NCBI GenBank assembly: GCA_041432705.1 | Contig: JAPWAE010000007.1 | Coordinates: forward strand, 58,391 to 122,390 | Direction of reading: 5' to 3' | Length of the DNA stretch: 64,000 bases | From: Pauljensenia sp018375675 | Lineage (GTDB): Bacteria > Actinomycetota > Actinomycetes > Actinomycetales > Actinomycetaceae | In this document: positions 8,084-16,333 of the stretch, piece by piece | Numbering within the stretch: position 1 is the first letter of the stretch | Layout: each line of letters begins with the position of its first letter | Translations under genes and position numbers: made by a program | Notes under the pieces: generated by a model | Told to the model about the DNA's origin: nothing | Seen by the model: the letters and a program-made list of their open reading frames with translations, nothing else | Database searches by the model: none

Positions 8084-9877
8084 ATGGCTCTCACGTGGTC
8101 GTCCATCACCTCATGGAACCCCGGCCCCCTTGACAACGCCGCAACCGACCTCTACCAGGCGAGCCAGGGCCTGCGCGAGGCCTACGATACCGGCGAGGGC
8201 GCCGTCTGCGCCGTCCGATCGGAGGGCGCCGCCGTCCTGGCCATGCGCGCAGCAACCAGCAAGAACCTCAGCGCACTCGAGCAAGCACTCACCAACGTCA
8301 ACGGCGCCCTCATGGCGATCGAAGGCGCGCGCGACGGGGTCGCCACGATCAAGGCGAGAGTCCTAGACACACAGGCTTACGCCAGCGCGAATAACTGCAC
8401 GATTGCGTCAGACGGCTCCGTCACCTGCATTCCCGACAACCCCACCGATGGCCCGTCAGTTGGCACTGCACTTCATCACCAGCAGACACTGAAGGAGAAA
8501 ATAGAGACAATTCTCAAGGATGCTGAGCGCGTCGACAGCGAGCTCTCCAGCGCCCTGAGCGCCATCAACTCCGACACCTACACGGATGGGGACGGAGCCG
8601 ACAACAAGGTCGTCGGCGTGCCTGACTTCCCCCAGGCGAACTGGAGTCCATCCCAGAACGCAGCCTGGTGGAGGGCACTACCGGAGGAGCGCAAGAGGTT
8701 CCTTACGGAACATTGCCCGGACACCATCCGCCACCTCGACGGGCTCCCGGCAACCATTCGCAACGAGGCCAACCGGCTGGCGCTCGAGGGCTACGTCGAC
8801 GCGCACGGGACGCACCAGAGGGGCGCTCTCGCCGAGGCCGAGGAAGCTATCAACAAGGCACAACACAAGTTGAGCTCCCTGATGTCGCGTGGCACAGCCC
8901 CGGATCGCATGTTAGTAACATCGGGTCTCTCGAATATTGCACTGCCTGCAGCCAGAGCAGAGCTCGAAAGGGCAATAGAAGCCTACGAAGACCTGAAGAC
9001 GATCCACGATCAGATCGATAGCAAGAAGCACGCGGATGCATACCTACTCGATTTCAATTACGACATGAAGCATCATCGCACAACAGCCATCGTCGCTTCG
9101 GGCAACCCCGACACCGCATCCTACGTATCGACGCTCGTGCCGGGCATCGGCACCAACGTTCAAGATAGTCTCCCCGAGTACATGGACATCAACGATCGCC
9201 TGCGGGCACAGACCAGACACGCGGGACTTGACCCGAACAACGTCGCCACCATCTCCTACCTCGGCTATGTCGCCCCTGAAGGCCCCGGCCCCAAGCTCTA
9301 CCAAGCCGCGAACATCGACTACGCCAATGAAGGAGCTCCGAAGGTCGCACGTTTCATGGAAGGGCTGCGCGCGCACGGGAACGCAAACAACCACAGCTTC
9401 CTCAACACGCTCCTCACCCACTCCTATGGGTCAACCACGGGCGGCATCACGGCCACACAAACCGCTCCCGGCACGATCGACCGCCTCATCCTGACCGGTT
9501 CTCCCGGCTCAGGCGTACAGAGCATCGACCAGTACAACGTCCCCAAGGGCCACGTGTACGAGTCATCCGTCCCCGAAAACGACATGGTGCAAGACCTCGG
9601 GTTCGATAGCACCTACGGACGCGACCCCCAGAAACTCGAGGGAATCACCCACCTCAGCGGAGATGCCACCGACTCCGAGCGTTACCGACACACACTCACC
9701 GCCCATGAGAGGTGGAATGACACCACCGGTCGACAATTCACCCATGCCCTCTCGAACCACTCAACCTACTTCGATTGGGGCACCCGCACTTCTGAGGACA
9801 TCGCCCACATCCTCGCCGGCAAGAATCCGACGACCGACGCGCAGTGGGCGGCCATCCAGGCTGAACGTCGGAAGTAG
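8084..9877 (+). CDS. DUF1023 alpha/beta hydrolase, probable type VII-like substrate, cassette 2
   Basis: This 597-residue paralogue of the cassette 1 hydrolase has the same order of parts. A helical head opens with ALTWSSITSWNPGPLD. The DUF1023 signature AAWWRALPEERKRF and IRHLDGLPATIRNEANR follow. The core runs from LDFNYDMKHHRTTAIVASGN to the elbow THSYGS (Ser447), LTGSPGSGVQSIDQYNVP and a C-terminal NHSTYFDWGTRTSED that holds the probable catalytic His. The stretch around residues 260-300, between the signature and the core, differs most from the paralogues, as expected of a flexible linker. As in cassette 1, the base before the elbow His is Thr rather than Gly. Function beyond hydrolase is not known. 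Confidence 0.77.
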   Translation: MALTWSSITSWNPGPLDNAATDLYQASQGLREAYDTGEGAVCAVRSEGAAVLAMRAATSKNLSALEQALTNVNGALMAIEGARDGVATIKARVLDTQAYASANNCTIASDGSVTCIPDNPTDGPSVGTALHHQQTLKEKIETILKDAERVDSELSSALSAINSDTYTDGDGADNKVVGVPDFPQANWSPSQNAAWWRALPEERKRFLTEHCPDTIRHLDGLPATIRNEANRLALEGYVDAHGTHQRGALAEAEEAINKAQHKLSSLMSRGTAPDRMLVTSGLSNIALPAARAELERAIEAYEDLKTIHDQIDSKKHADAYLLDFNYDMKHHRTTAIVASGNPDTASYVSTLVPGIGTNVQDSLPEYMDINDRLRAQTRHAGLDPNNVATISYLGYVAPEGPGPKLYQAANIDYANEGAPKVARFMEGLRAHGNANNHSFLNTLLTHSYGSTTGGITATQTAPGTIDRLILTGSPGSGVQSIDQYNVPKGHVYESSVPENDMVQDLGFDSTYGRDPQKLEGITHLSGDATDSERYRHTLTAHERWNDTTGRQFTHALSNHSTYFDWGTRTSEDIAHILAGKNPTTDAQWAAIQAERRK

Positions 9878-9903
9878 GACTCCGACCACTGCCCCCCTTC
9901 AAT

Positions 9904-9936
9904 AGTGCTCCCATCCCTCGACAGGCTGGGAGCACT
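9904..9936 (+). terminator. Hairpin after cassette 2, probable terminator
   Basis: AGTGCTCCCA at 9904-9913 pairs perfectly with TGGGAGCACT at 9927-9936 (10 bp, 13-base loop), 26 bases after the stop. The following GTTGCAC is only mildly T-rich. Confidence 0.6.
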
Positions 9937-10070
9937 GTTGCACGGGGAGACGAGCCCACTTGAACAGGAATGAGACAGCACCGACAGGATAGATGGGGCC
10001 GGACGATCACAACATCTCGGTTTGTCACTACCCCCATCTCACCCGTTGCATCGCACCCCCAATGGCCTCG

Positions 10071-10085
10071 TCAAGTCGGTAGAAT
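10071..10085 (+). promoter_or_regulatory. Promoter of hydrolase cassette 3 (shared motif)
   Basis: TCAAGTCGGTAGAATAG at 10071-10087 is identical to the sequence before cassette 1. The -10-like TAGAAT is at 10080-10085, 39 bases before the ATG at 10125. Confidence 0.6.
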
Positions 10086-10124
10086 AGAGTCCTAAACCAA
10101 CGTCGCTTGATTCAGGACCACACC

Positions 10125-10469
10125 ATGTCCGACCTTGACATTCGCGAGGGTGACCTCGAACGATTCTCCAACGCTATGAGCGGCCTCTCCTCCACCGTCG
10201 GAGGTCAGGAAAACGTCGCGTACGCGCTCTATAACGTCTCATCCGCCATGTCCGGAGGCTCATCGGGCGCTCAGGCACAATACGCCGGCGAGCACATCGA
10301 CGACCAGATCCTCGCGCTCAGTAAGTCCCTCACGAGCCTCGCCGACGACGTTCAGTCCTGCGCCACTCAGTTCCAGGCGACCGAGGACATCAACCAGCAG
10401 TCGATGAACCAAGTCCTGGCCGACGTCCCCGAACCCTGCCCGCCCGTCTCATCGAAGAAAGATAAGTAA
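10125..10469 (+). CDS. Small helical type VII-like partner protein, cassette 3
   Basis: This 114-residue protein is the closest in sequence to the cassette 1 protein at its start (SDLDIREGDLERFS) and carries the shared middle QAQYAGEHIDDQIL, the ATQFQATEDINQQS helix and the EPCPP tail. I use the ATG at 10125 rather than one six codons upstream because the paralogues align from here. It contains one Cys in the third helix (VQSCATQFQ) absent from the cassette 1 protein. The hydrolase gene starts three bases after its stop. Role inferred as the partner of that hydrolase. Confidence 0.7.
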   Translation: MSDLDIREGDLERFSNAMSGLSSTVGGQENVAYALYNVSSAMSGGSSGAQAQYAGEHIDDQILALSKSLTSLADDVQSCATQFQATEDINQQSMNQVLADVPEPCPPVSSKKDK

Positions 10470-10472
10470 GCC

Positions 10473-12305
10473 ATGGCCATCACATGGGCAGACATCCTCA
10501 CCTGGACGACGGGCCCGCTCGAATCGGCGGCCACCGACCTCACTGCCACCAGCAAAGCCCTCGTCTCCGCCGCCAGCGACGGACAGGACGCCACCAACGC
10601 TATCCAGTCCCAGGGCAGCGCCGTCACCGCTATACGCTCTGCGGCCTCAAAGAACATGACGGCGCTCGCGCGGCTCGCCACGAACGTCAACAGCGCACTT
10701 ATGGCCATCGAGGGCGCCTACGACGGCGTCGCCACGGTCATGGCGAACATCCAGAACGTACAAGCCTACGCCGCCGAAAACTACTGCACGATCAATTCCG
10801 ACGGGTCCGTCAGCTCGCATGCCGATAACGAGAGCGACTCAGTTAAAACCCAGGCGATGCTCGCTGCTGATCACCTCAAGACGACGATCGAACAGATCAT
10901 CAAGGACGCCGACCAGGTCGATACCGACCTGTACCACGCGATGAGCGACATCAACAACGACCGCGCCACCGACGGCGATAAGGGCGGCGATAACAAGGTC
11001 ATCGGCGTGCCGGACCACCCGAACAAGAACTGGTCACCCTCCCAGAACGCGGCCTGGTGGAACTCCCTCAGCGACAATCAGAAGCAGTACCTCACGGAGC
11101 ATTGTCCGGAAGAAATTCGCCACCTCGACGGCCTCCCCATCTCCGCCCGTGACCTGGCAAACAGGAACGTTCTTAATGGGTACGTCGATAAAGATGGCGT
11201 CACGCAGCGTGGCGCACTCGAAAACATCGACATCGCCTACGACGCAGCGGTTACAGCACGCGACAATGCCAGGAAAGCGTACTACGACGCAACAACCGAC
11301 TCATCCGTCGACGCTGAGACACTCAGGAAACTTAAGGAACGCTACGATGCTACGGAGGAGTTTCTCAAGGAGACGGAGGAACATCACGACGACCTCCACG
11401 CTCTCGCTGCACAAACCAATAATCGGGAGCGCGGAAATCAGGGGCTCGACAACGCCTACATCATCGACTTCGACTACGACACAGCTCATAAGCGCACAAC
11501 GGCGATCGTGTCATCGGGCAACCCCGACACAGCGTCCTACGTGTCAACCCTCGTACCCAGCATCGGCACTCACGTGGGCAGCGACCTCAAGAAGTACATG
11601 GACGCTAATGAAAACCTGAAGGCTCAGACGGCACACACGGGTGTGGATCCGAGCCGGGTCGCCACCATCTCCTACCTCGGATACGTTGCCCCTGAGGGCC
11701 CCGGAGGCAAAATCTACCAGGCTGCCGACATCGGTTACGCCGACCGGGCCGCCCCGCATCTCGCGCGCTTCGAGGAGGGGCTGCGCGCGAGCGGCAACGC
11801 GAACGGCCACTCGTTCACGAACACCGTTATCGGCCACTCCTACGGATCGACCACCGCAGGCAAGGCCATGACGCAGGTGGCTGAGGGCACGGTCGACAAC
11901 TTCATCATGTGCGGCTCCCCCGGAGGCGGAGCCGAGAGCATCGACCAGTACAACGTCCCCGAGGGGCACGTCTACGAGTCCTCCGTCCCATTAGCCGACT
12001 CCGTCCAAGGACTCGGACCGGACAATGAATACGGCGCGGACCCCAAAGGCCTCTCTGGCATCACCCACCTGAGTGGAGATACCACAGACTCCGAGAACTA
12101 CAAGATTCCAGGGGAGGATTACCTTCGCGACACCGGCCACCCATTCAAACAGGCGGGAGACATACTCGCTGCTCCGTTCCTCAATCACGACACATACTTT
12201 GATGACGGTACCCGCACGTCGCAGGATTTCAGCAACATCATCGCGGGCGGCAAACAGACGACCGACGAGGAGTGGGCGGCCATCGAGAAGGAGCGCGGTA
12301 AGTAA
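10473..12305 (+). CDS. DUF1023 alpha/beta hydrolase, probable type VII-like substrate, cassette 3
   Basis: This third paralogue is 610 residues long. The head begins AITWADILTWTTGPLES, the DUF1023 signature reads AAWWNSLSDNQKQYL and IRHLDGLPISARDLANR, and the core starts at DFDYDTAHKRTTAIVSSGNP. Unlike the other two copies its elbow is the canonical GHSYGS (Ser456). The probable catalytic His is in NHDTYFDDGTRTSQDF at the C terminus. The linker before the core (residues about 250-320) is rich in charged residues and predicted helix. It is the last member of the tandem set; a short uncharacterised frame follows 162 bases downstream. Confidence 0.78.
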   Translation: MAITWADILTWTTGPLESAATDLTATSKALVSAASDGQDATNAIQSQGSAVTAIRSAASKNMTALARLATNVNSALMAIEGAYDGVATVMANIQNVQAYAAENYCTINSDGSVSSHADNESDSVKTQAMLAADHLKTTIEQIIKDADQVDTDLYHAMSDINNDRATDGDKGGDNKVIGVPDHPNKNWSPSQNAAWWNSLSDNQKQYLTEHCPEEIRHLDGLPISARDLANRNVLNGYVDKDGVTQRGALENIDIAYDAAVTARDNARKAYYDATTDSSVDAETLRKLKERYDATEEFLKETEEHHDDLHALAAQTNNRERGNQGLDNAYIIDFDYDTAHKRTTAIVSSGNPDTASYVSTLVPSIGTHVGSDLKKYMDANENLKAQTAHTGVDPSRVATISYLGYVAPEGPGGKIYQAADIGYADRAAPHLARFEEGLRASGNANGHSFTNTVIGHSYGSTTAGKAMTQVAEGTVDNFIMCGSPGGGAESIDQYNVPEGHVYESSVPLADSVQGLGPDNEYGADPKGLSGITHLSGDTTDSENYKIPGEDYLRDTGHPFKQAGDILAAPFLNHDTYFDDGTRTSQDFSNIIAGGKQTTDEEWAAIEKERGK

Positions 12306-12467
12306 CCCACTGACACATGCTGAGCAACTATCCTCAGTTGTCCGATGACTTGGGACCAATGTCGTGTACGATGACAGATGTCGCTCAGAATCCGGATGGC
12401 GCAGCATCTTCCACCCGGTTAGACTACTGCGCGGCTGAGCATATGAGACAGAACAGGGTGGCACTCA

Positions 12468-12701
12468 ATGGGCAGGGATAAGCTGCGTATCGTTGAATAT
12501 TCGGCGCCGGAGCTGCAGGTTCCAGCGTCCGATGAGACGCGCCACGAACTCTCCCCCTACTGTCTGAACATGGATTCATCGCCCCGACTGTACCCGAAGT
12601 CTGAGCGTGCGGTCAGCCCTCATTTTCCGCCCGTGGAGCGCATGCCCGTTCCCGTGACACCCTTCCCCAAGCTGTTCCGCGACGACCCGGAACCCGCATA
12701 A
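12468..12701 (+). CDS. Small hypothetical protein (77 aa)
   Basis: I do not recognise this protein. It is 77 residues, proline rich in its second half (PHFPPVERMPVPVTPFPKL), with no membrane segment or signal peptide. Codon third positions are mostly G or C, as expected of a real gene here. It starts with ATG eight bases after a GGGTGG that could serve as a weak ribosome binding site, and it ends just before a good terminator at 12706, which supports a real transcription unit. It may be a third gene of cassette 3, since cassettes 1 and 2 have no equivalent, or an independent small gene. Confidence 0.45.
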   Translation: MGRDKLRIVEYSAPELQVPASDETRHELSPYCLNMDSSPRLYPKSERAVSPHFPPVERMPVPVTPFPKLFRDDPEPA

Positions 12702-12705
12702 TGTG

Positions 12706-12743
12706 AGGGCCGCAGGCACCTACTGCCTCGGCCCTCCCCCTTT
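12706..12743 (+). terminator. Rho-independent terminator after the 77-aa gene
   Basis: AGGGCCG and AGGCA (5' arm, 12706-12718, one-base bulge) pair with TGCCT and CGGCCCT (12724-12735). CCCCCTTTA follows. Confidence 0.75.
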
Positions 12744-12855
12744 ACCTACATCGCCACGGATCCCCACGCGCACCCCAACCGGCCATGGCCTCGCGCGACC
12801 ATCCGCACACCGGATACCCGCCTCCCGACGCGCGTCCGCGTGACAGACTGGCCCC

Positions 12856-15800
12856 ATGAGCGAGAGCTTCCTGACGGACCTGCGCGCACTCATCGACGTC
12901 GACGCCTCGAGCGGCACGCGAGCGCGCTACTCCTCCGACGCCGGCCTCACGCGCATCCCGCCGCTGGCCGTCGCCTTCCCTCGCACGCCCGAGCAGGCGA
13001 TCGCGGCCTTCGACCTTGCCCGCGCCCACGGGATCCCCCTCACCGCCCGAGGAGGCGGCACCTCGTGCGCGTCCAACGCAATCGGCCCCGGCCTCGTCCT
13101 CGATTTTTCGCGGCATATGAACCGCGTCATCTCCATCGACCCGGAGGCCCGCACCGCCACCGTCGAACCCGGCTGCGTCGGCTCCACCCTCCAGGCCGCC
13201 GCCGCCAAGCACGGCCTGCGCTTCGGCCCCGACCCCTCCTCCCAGAACCGCGCGACGATCGCCGGCATGGTCGCCAACAACGCGTGCGGCCCACACGCGA
13301 CCGCCTGGGGACGCACCTCCGACAACATCGTCGCCCTCGACTGCGTGGACGGGCAGGGGCGCCGCTTCACGGCCACGACTTCGCACGACGCCGCCCTCAG
13401 CGACGTGCCGGGGCTGGCCTCCCTCATCGACTCCAACCTGGCACCAATCCGCACCGAGCTCGGTCGCTTCAAGCGCCAGGTCTCCGGCTACTCCCTCGAA
13501 CACCTCACCCCCGAGGGCGGGCGCAACCTCGCCGCCATGCTCACGGGCACCGAAGGCACCCTCGTCCTCATCCTGTCCATCACCGTGCGCCTCGTGCCCC
13601 TGCCCGACGCGCCCGTGCTCGCAGCCCTCGGCTACCGCTCCATGATCGAGGCCGCCGACGACGTGCCCGCACTGCTCGCCCACTCCCCCCTCGCCGTGGA
13701 GGGCATGGACCGCCGCCTCGTCGACGTCGTCCGCGCCCATAAGGGCCCCGGCGCAGTCCCCACCCTGCCCGAGGGCGAAGGCTGGCTCCTCGTCGAAGTC
13801 GGCGCCCCCGGCGAAGACGTCACCGCCTCCCTGGAGCGCGCACGCGCCCTGTGCGCCGACTCTGCCGCCATCGACACGGTCGTGTACCCGCCGGGGGCCC
13901 AGGCCTCGGCCCTGTGGAGGATCCGCGCCGACGGTGCAGGCCTGGGCGGGCGCACCCCTCCGGACGGCGCTGGCGGCGGCGACCAGCAGGCCTGGCCCGG
14001 CTTCGAGGACGCGGCCGTCCCACCCGAGAACCTCGGCGCGTACCTGCGCGACTTCACCGCACTCATGGAGGAGTTCGACATCGACGGACTCCTGTACGGG
14101 CACTTCGGCGACGGCTGCGTGCACGTGCGCCTCGCCATGCCGCTCGAAACACCCGAGGGCGTCGCCCACTCGCGCGCCTTCCTCCAGTCCGCGGCCCGCA
14201 TCTGCGCCGCCCACGGCGGCTCCGTCTCCGGCGAGCACGGCGACGGCCGCGCCCGCGGCGAGCTCCTGCGCTTCATGTACTCCCCCGAGATGCTCGACCT
14301 GTTCGCGCGCGTCAAACACATCTTCGACCCGGACAACCTCCTCAACCCCGGGGTGCTCGCCGCCCCCATGGACGAGGCCGAGGCCGCCTCCCGCACGCGG
14401 GCGCGGAATGCCGGCGGCGCCGGGAATGCCGGTATTGCCGGTATTGCCGGCCATTCGGGCGGCACGCTCGAGCTCCAGCCCGGCGTCGACCCTCTCGATG
14501 CAAACCTGCGCCGCGTCGCCGCGCGCCCCATGCCCGCCGACGGCGGCTTCGCCTTCACCCACGACGGCGGCGACTTCACGGCCGCCGTCCACCGCTGCAC
14601 GGGTGTGGGCAAGTGCCGCGCGGGAGTGTCCGGCACCTTCATGTGCCCGTCCTACCTGGCCACGCGCGAGGAGAAGGACGTGACCCGCGGGCGCGCCCGC
14701 ATCCTCCAGGAAGCCGCGAACTCGCAGCTCGTCAAGGCCATCGACTCCCCCGAGGTCCTCGAGGCCCTCGACCTGTGCCTCGCCTGCAAGGCCTGCTCCG
14801 CCGACTGCCCCGCCGGCGTCGACATGGCCCGCTACCGCTCCGAAGCACTGTTCCGCACCTACCGGGGACGCATGCGCCCCCTCAGCCACTACACGCTCGG
14901 CTGGCTGCCCCGCCTCACCCGCGTCACCGCGCGCGTGCCCGGCCTGGCTACCGTCGCGAATGCCGTCATGTCCGTGGGTCCCCTGCGCTCGCTCGCCTTC
15001 CGCATCATCGGCTTGGATCCTCGACGAGGCATGCCCGCCCTCCAGTCCGGCACCTTCACCACGTGGGCTCGCCGCCGTTCCCTACTGGCGGGCAGCGTTC
15101 CTGCGTCGGCTTCGTCGGATGCCGTATCCGATACCCGCGAGCGCGAGGGTGCCCAGGCCTCGTCGATAGCGGACTCCCCGATCCTGAGCGGACCGCACGA
15201 CCCCAGCGGGCGGCCGTACGCGCTCGTGTGGGCGGACTCGTTTAGCCAGACCCTGGACGATACTGGTGCGCGCGCGGTCGTCGACGTGCTCGAGGCGAAC
15301 GGGTTTGCGCCGATCGTCGCGCCGGACGCGTGCTGTGGCCTCACGTGGATTACGACGGGTCAGCTGAGCGGTGCGAAGAAGCACTTGGCGTCGTTGCTGG
15401 GCGTTCTTGCACCTTTCGCGGCGTCGGGGATCCCGATCGTCGGCGTCGAACCGTCATGCACGGCGGTGCTGCGCGACGACCTGCTGGATCTACTACCCGA
15501 GGACCCACGCTCTCTGCTCGTGTCTTCCGCGACGCGTACCCTCGCCGAGGTGCTGTCGGCCCTGCCCGCCTCCGCGCGTCACCTGCCGAGCCTGGAGGGC
15601 GTCGAGATCGTCGCGCAGCCGCACTGCCACCACTACTCCGTCATGGGCTGGGACGCGGACCAGGCGCTGCTCGAGTCGCTGGGCGCACGCGTAACGAGGC
15701 TCGAGGGCTGCTGTGGCCTGGCCGGGAATTTCGGCATGGAGGCGGGCCACTACGACCTGTCTGTGGCCGTCGCATCCCATTCGCTGCTGCCGTCCCTGTC

Positions 15801-15918
15801 GGCGCAGCCGGACGCCGTGTACCTGGCGGACGGCTTCTCCTGCCGTACCCAGGCCGCCCAGCTGGCGGGCCGCGGGGGCGTCCACCTGGCGACGCTGCTT
15901 GCGGGGCGTTCCGCCTGA
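12856..15918 (+). CDS. FAD- and Fe-S-binding oxidoreductase (D-lactate / D-2-hydroxyglutarate dehydrogenase type)
   Basis: This 1,020-residue protein fuses an FAD oxidase to an iron-sulfur subunit, as in YdiJ-like and Dld-II-like enzymes. Residues about 35-240 form the FAD-binding PCMH domain (TARGGGTSCASNAIGPG; PDPSSQNRATIAGMVANNACG). The FAD-oxidase C-terminal domain ends with GEHGDGRARGELL near 460. Two cysteine clusters follow: CTGVGKCRAG (about 580) and CLACKACSADCPAGVD (about 640). Two CCG domains close the protein (CCGLTW about 826; CCGLAGNFG about 952). The family oxidises 2-hydroxy acids and passes electrons via Fe-S to a membrane acceptor. The linker near 520-535 is an unusual Gly/Ala/Ile repeat. 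D-lactate against D-2-hydroxyglutarate cannot be told from sequence alone. A repeat region follows the stop. Confidence 0.87.
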   Translation: MSESFLTDLRALIDVDASSGTRARYSSDAGLTRIPPLAVAFPRTPEQAIAAFDLARAHGIPLTARGGGTSCASNAIGPGLVLDFSRHMNRVISIDPEARTATVEPGCVGSTLQAAAAKHGLRFGPDPSSQNRATIAGMVANNACGPHATAWGRTSDNIVALDCVDGQGRRFTATTSHDAALSDVPGLASLIDSNLAPIRTELGRFKRQVSGYSLEHLTPEGGRNLAAMLTGTEGTLVLILSITVRLVPLPDAPVLAALGYRSMIEAADDVPALLAHSPLAVEGMDRRLVDVVRAHKGPGAVPTLPEGEGWLLVEVGAPGEDVTASLERARALCADSAAIDTVVYPPGAQASALWRIRADGAGLGGRTPPDGAGGGDQQAWPGFEDAAVPPENLGAYLRDFTALMEEFDIDGLLYGHFGDGCVHVRLAMPLETPEGVAHSRAFLQSAARICAAHGGSVSGEHGDGRARGELLRFMYSPEMLDLFARVKHIFDPDNLLNPGVLAAPMDEAEAASRTRARNAGGAGNAGIAGIAGHSGGTLELQPGVDPLDANLRRVAARPMPADGGFAFTHDGGDFTAAVHRCTGVGKCRAGVSGTFMCPSYLATREEKDVTRGRARILQEAANSQLVKAIDSPEVLEALDLCLACKACSADCPAGVDMARYRSEALFRTYRGRMRPLSHYTLGWLPRLTRVTARVPGLATVANAVMSVGPLRSLAFRIIGLDPRRGMPALQSGTFTTWARRRSLLAGSVPASASSDAVSDTREREGAQASSIADSPILSGPHDPSGRPYALVWADSFSQTLDDTGARAVVDVLEANGFAPIVAPDACCGLTWITTGQLSGAKKHLASLLGVLAPFAASGIPIVGVEPSCTAVLRDDLLDLLPEDPRSLLVSSATRTLAEVLSALPASARHLPSLEGVEIVAQPHCHHYSVMGWDADQALLESLGARVTRLEGCCGLAGNFGMEAGHYDLSVAVASHSLLPSLSAQPDAVYLADGFSCRTQAAQLAGRGGVHLATLLAGRSA

Positions 15919-15943
15919 ATTCTGGCGTCGACGAGTGGCCCCA

Positions 15944-16190
15944 CGAGTGTTCCGGGCGCAGTCGGGCCTTTCTGTGGGGCCGGTCTTGGGGCCGGGCTGC
16001 TCGGTGCGCCCGTGGGCCCGGCTGCTCGGTGCGCCCGTGGGCGGCGGCCCGCCCGCGAGCCGTCCGCGCCGCGAGCCTTCGGCTCGGCGCGTCGACTCGA
16101 AGCCCGGCCAGGCCCCGCCACCGCCCACGGGCACCGCAGCCAGGCCCTCCGGCGCCCTCCACATCTGTGGGGTCTGGTGCACTGTCGCAT
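15944..16190 (-). repeat. Module C copy, inverted orientation
   Basis: Read on the minus strand this GC-rich block has the same order of sub-sequences as the C units at 30.4-31.0 kb: TGTGGAGGGCGCCGGAGGG, then GCCCGTGGGCGG, GGGGCCTGGCCGG, GACGGCTCGCGGGCGG and GCGCCCGGAACAC. No convincing gene lies in it despite open frames caused by high GC. With module E at 16241-16333 it fills the 414-base gap after the FAD/Fe-S gene. Confidence 0.65.
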
Positions 16191-16240
16191 GTTTCGGTGC
16201 TTCGTCCCGCAGCGACATCCGTTCGGGCTTGTGTCCACGC

Positions 16241-16333
16241 ATTCGCTTGTCACCGATGAGGTGTTACACCCGATCGGTAAGGTTCAACCTCTTCTGATCG
16301 GGTTGAATCTTCCCGATCAGGTTGAATCTTCCC
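16241..16333 (+). repeat. Module E, copy 1 (left direct repeat of the DUF559-like gene)
   Basis: This 93-base stretch matches 17587-17679 at about 90 of 93 positions. It holds a GGTGTTACACC palindrome, one GATCGGTAAGGTTCAACC and two GATC(G/A)GGTTGAAT motifs, the first in opposite orientation to the others. Its last bases reach the stop region of the minus-strand gene. A third copy, inverted, is at 52227-52329. Confidence 0.85.

Noticed and set aside
12742..14889. Minus-strand frame opposite the FAD/Fe-S gene
   Set aside because: Low-complexity Gly/Ala/Val/Glu antisense product; the plus frame carries all FAD and Fe-S motifs.
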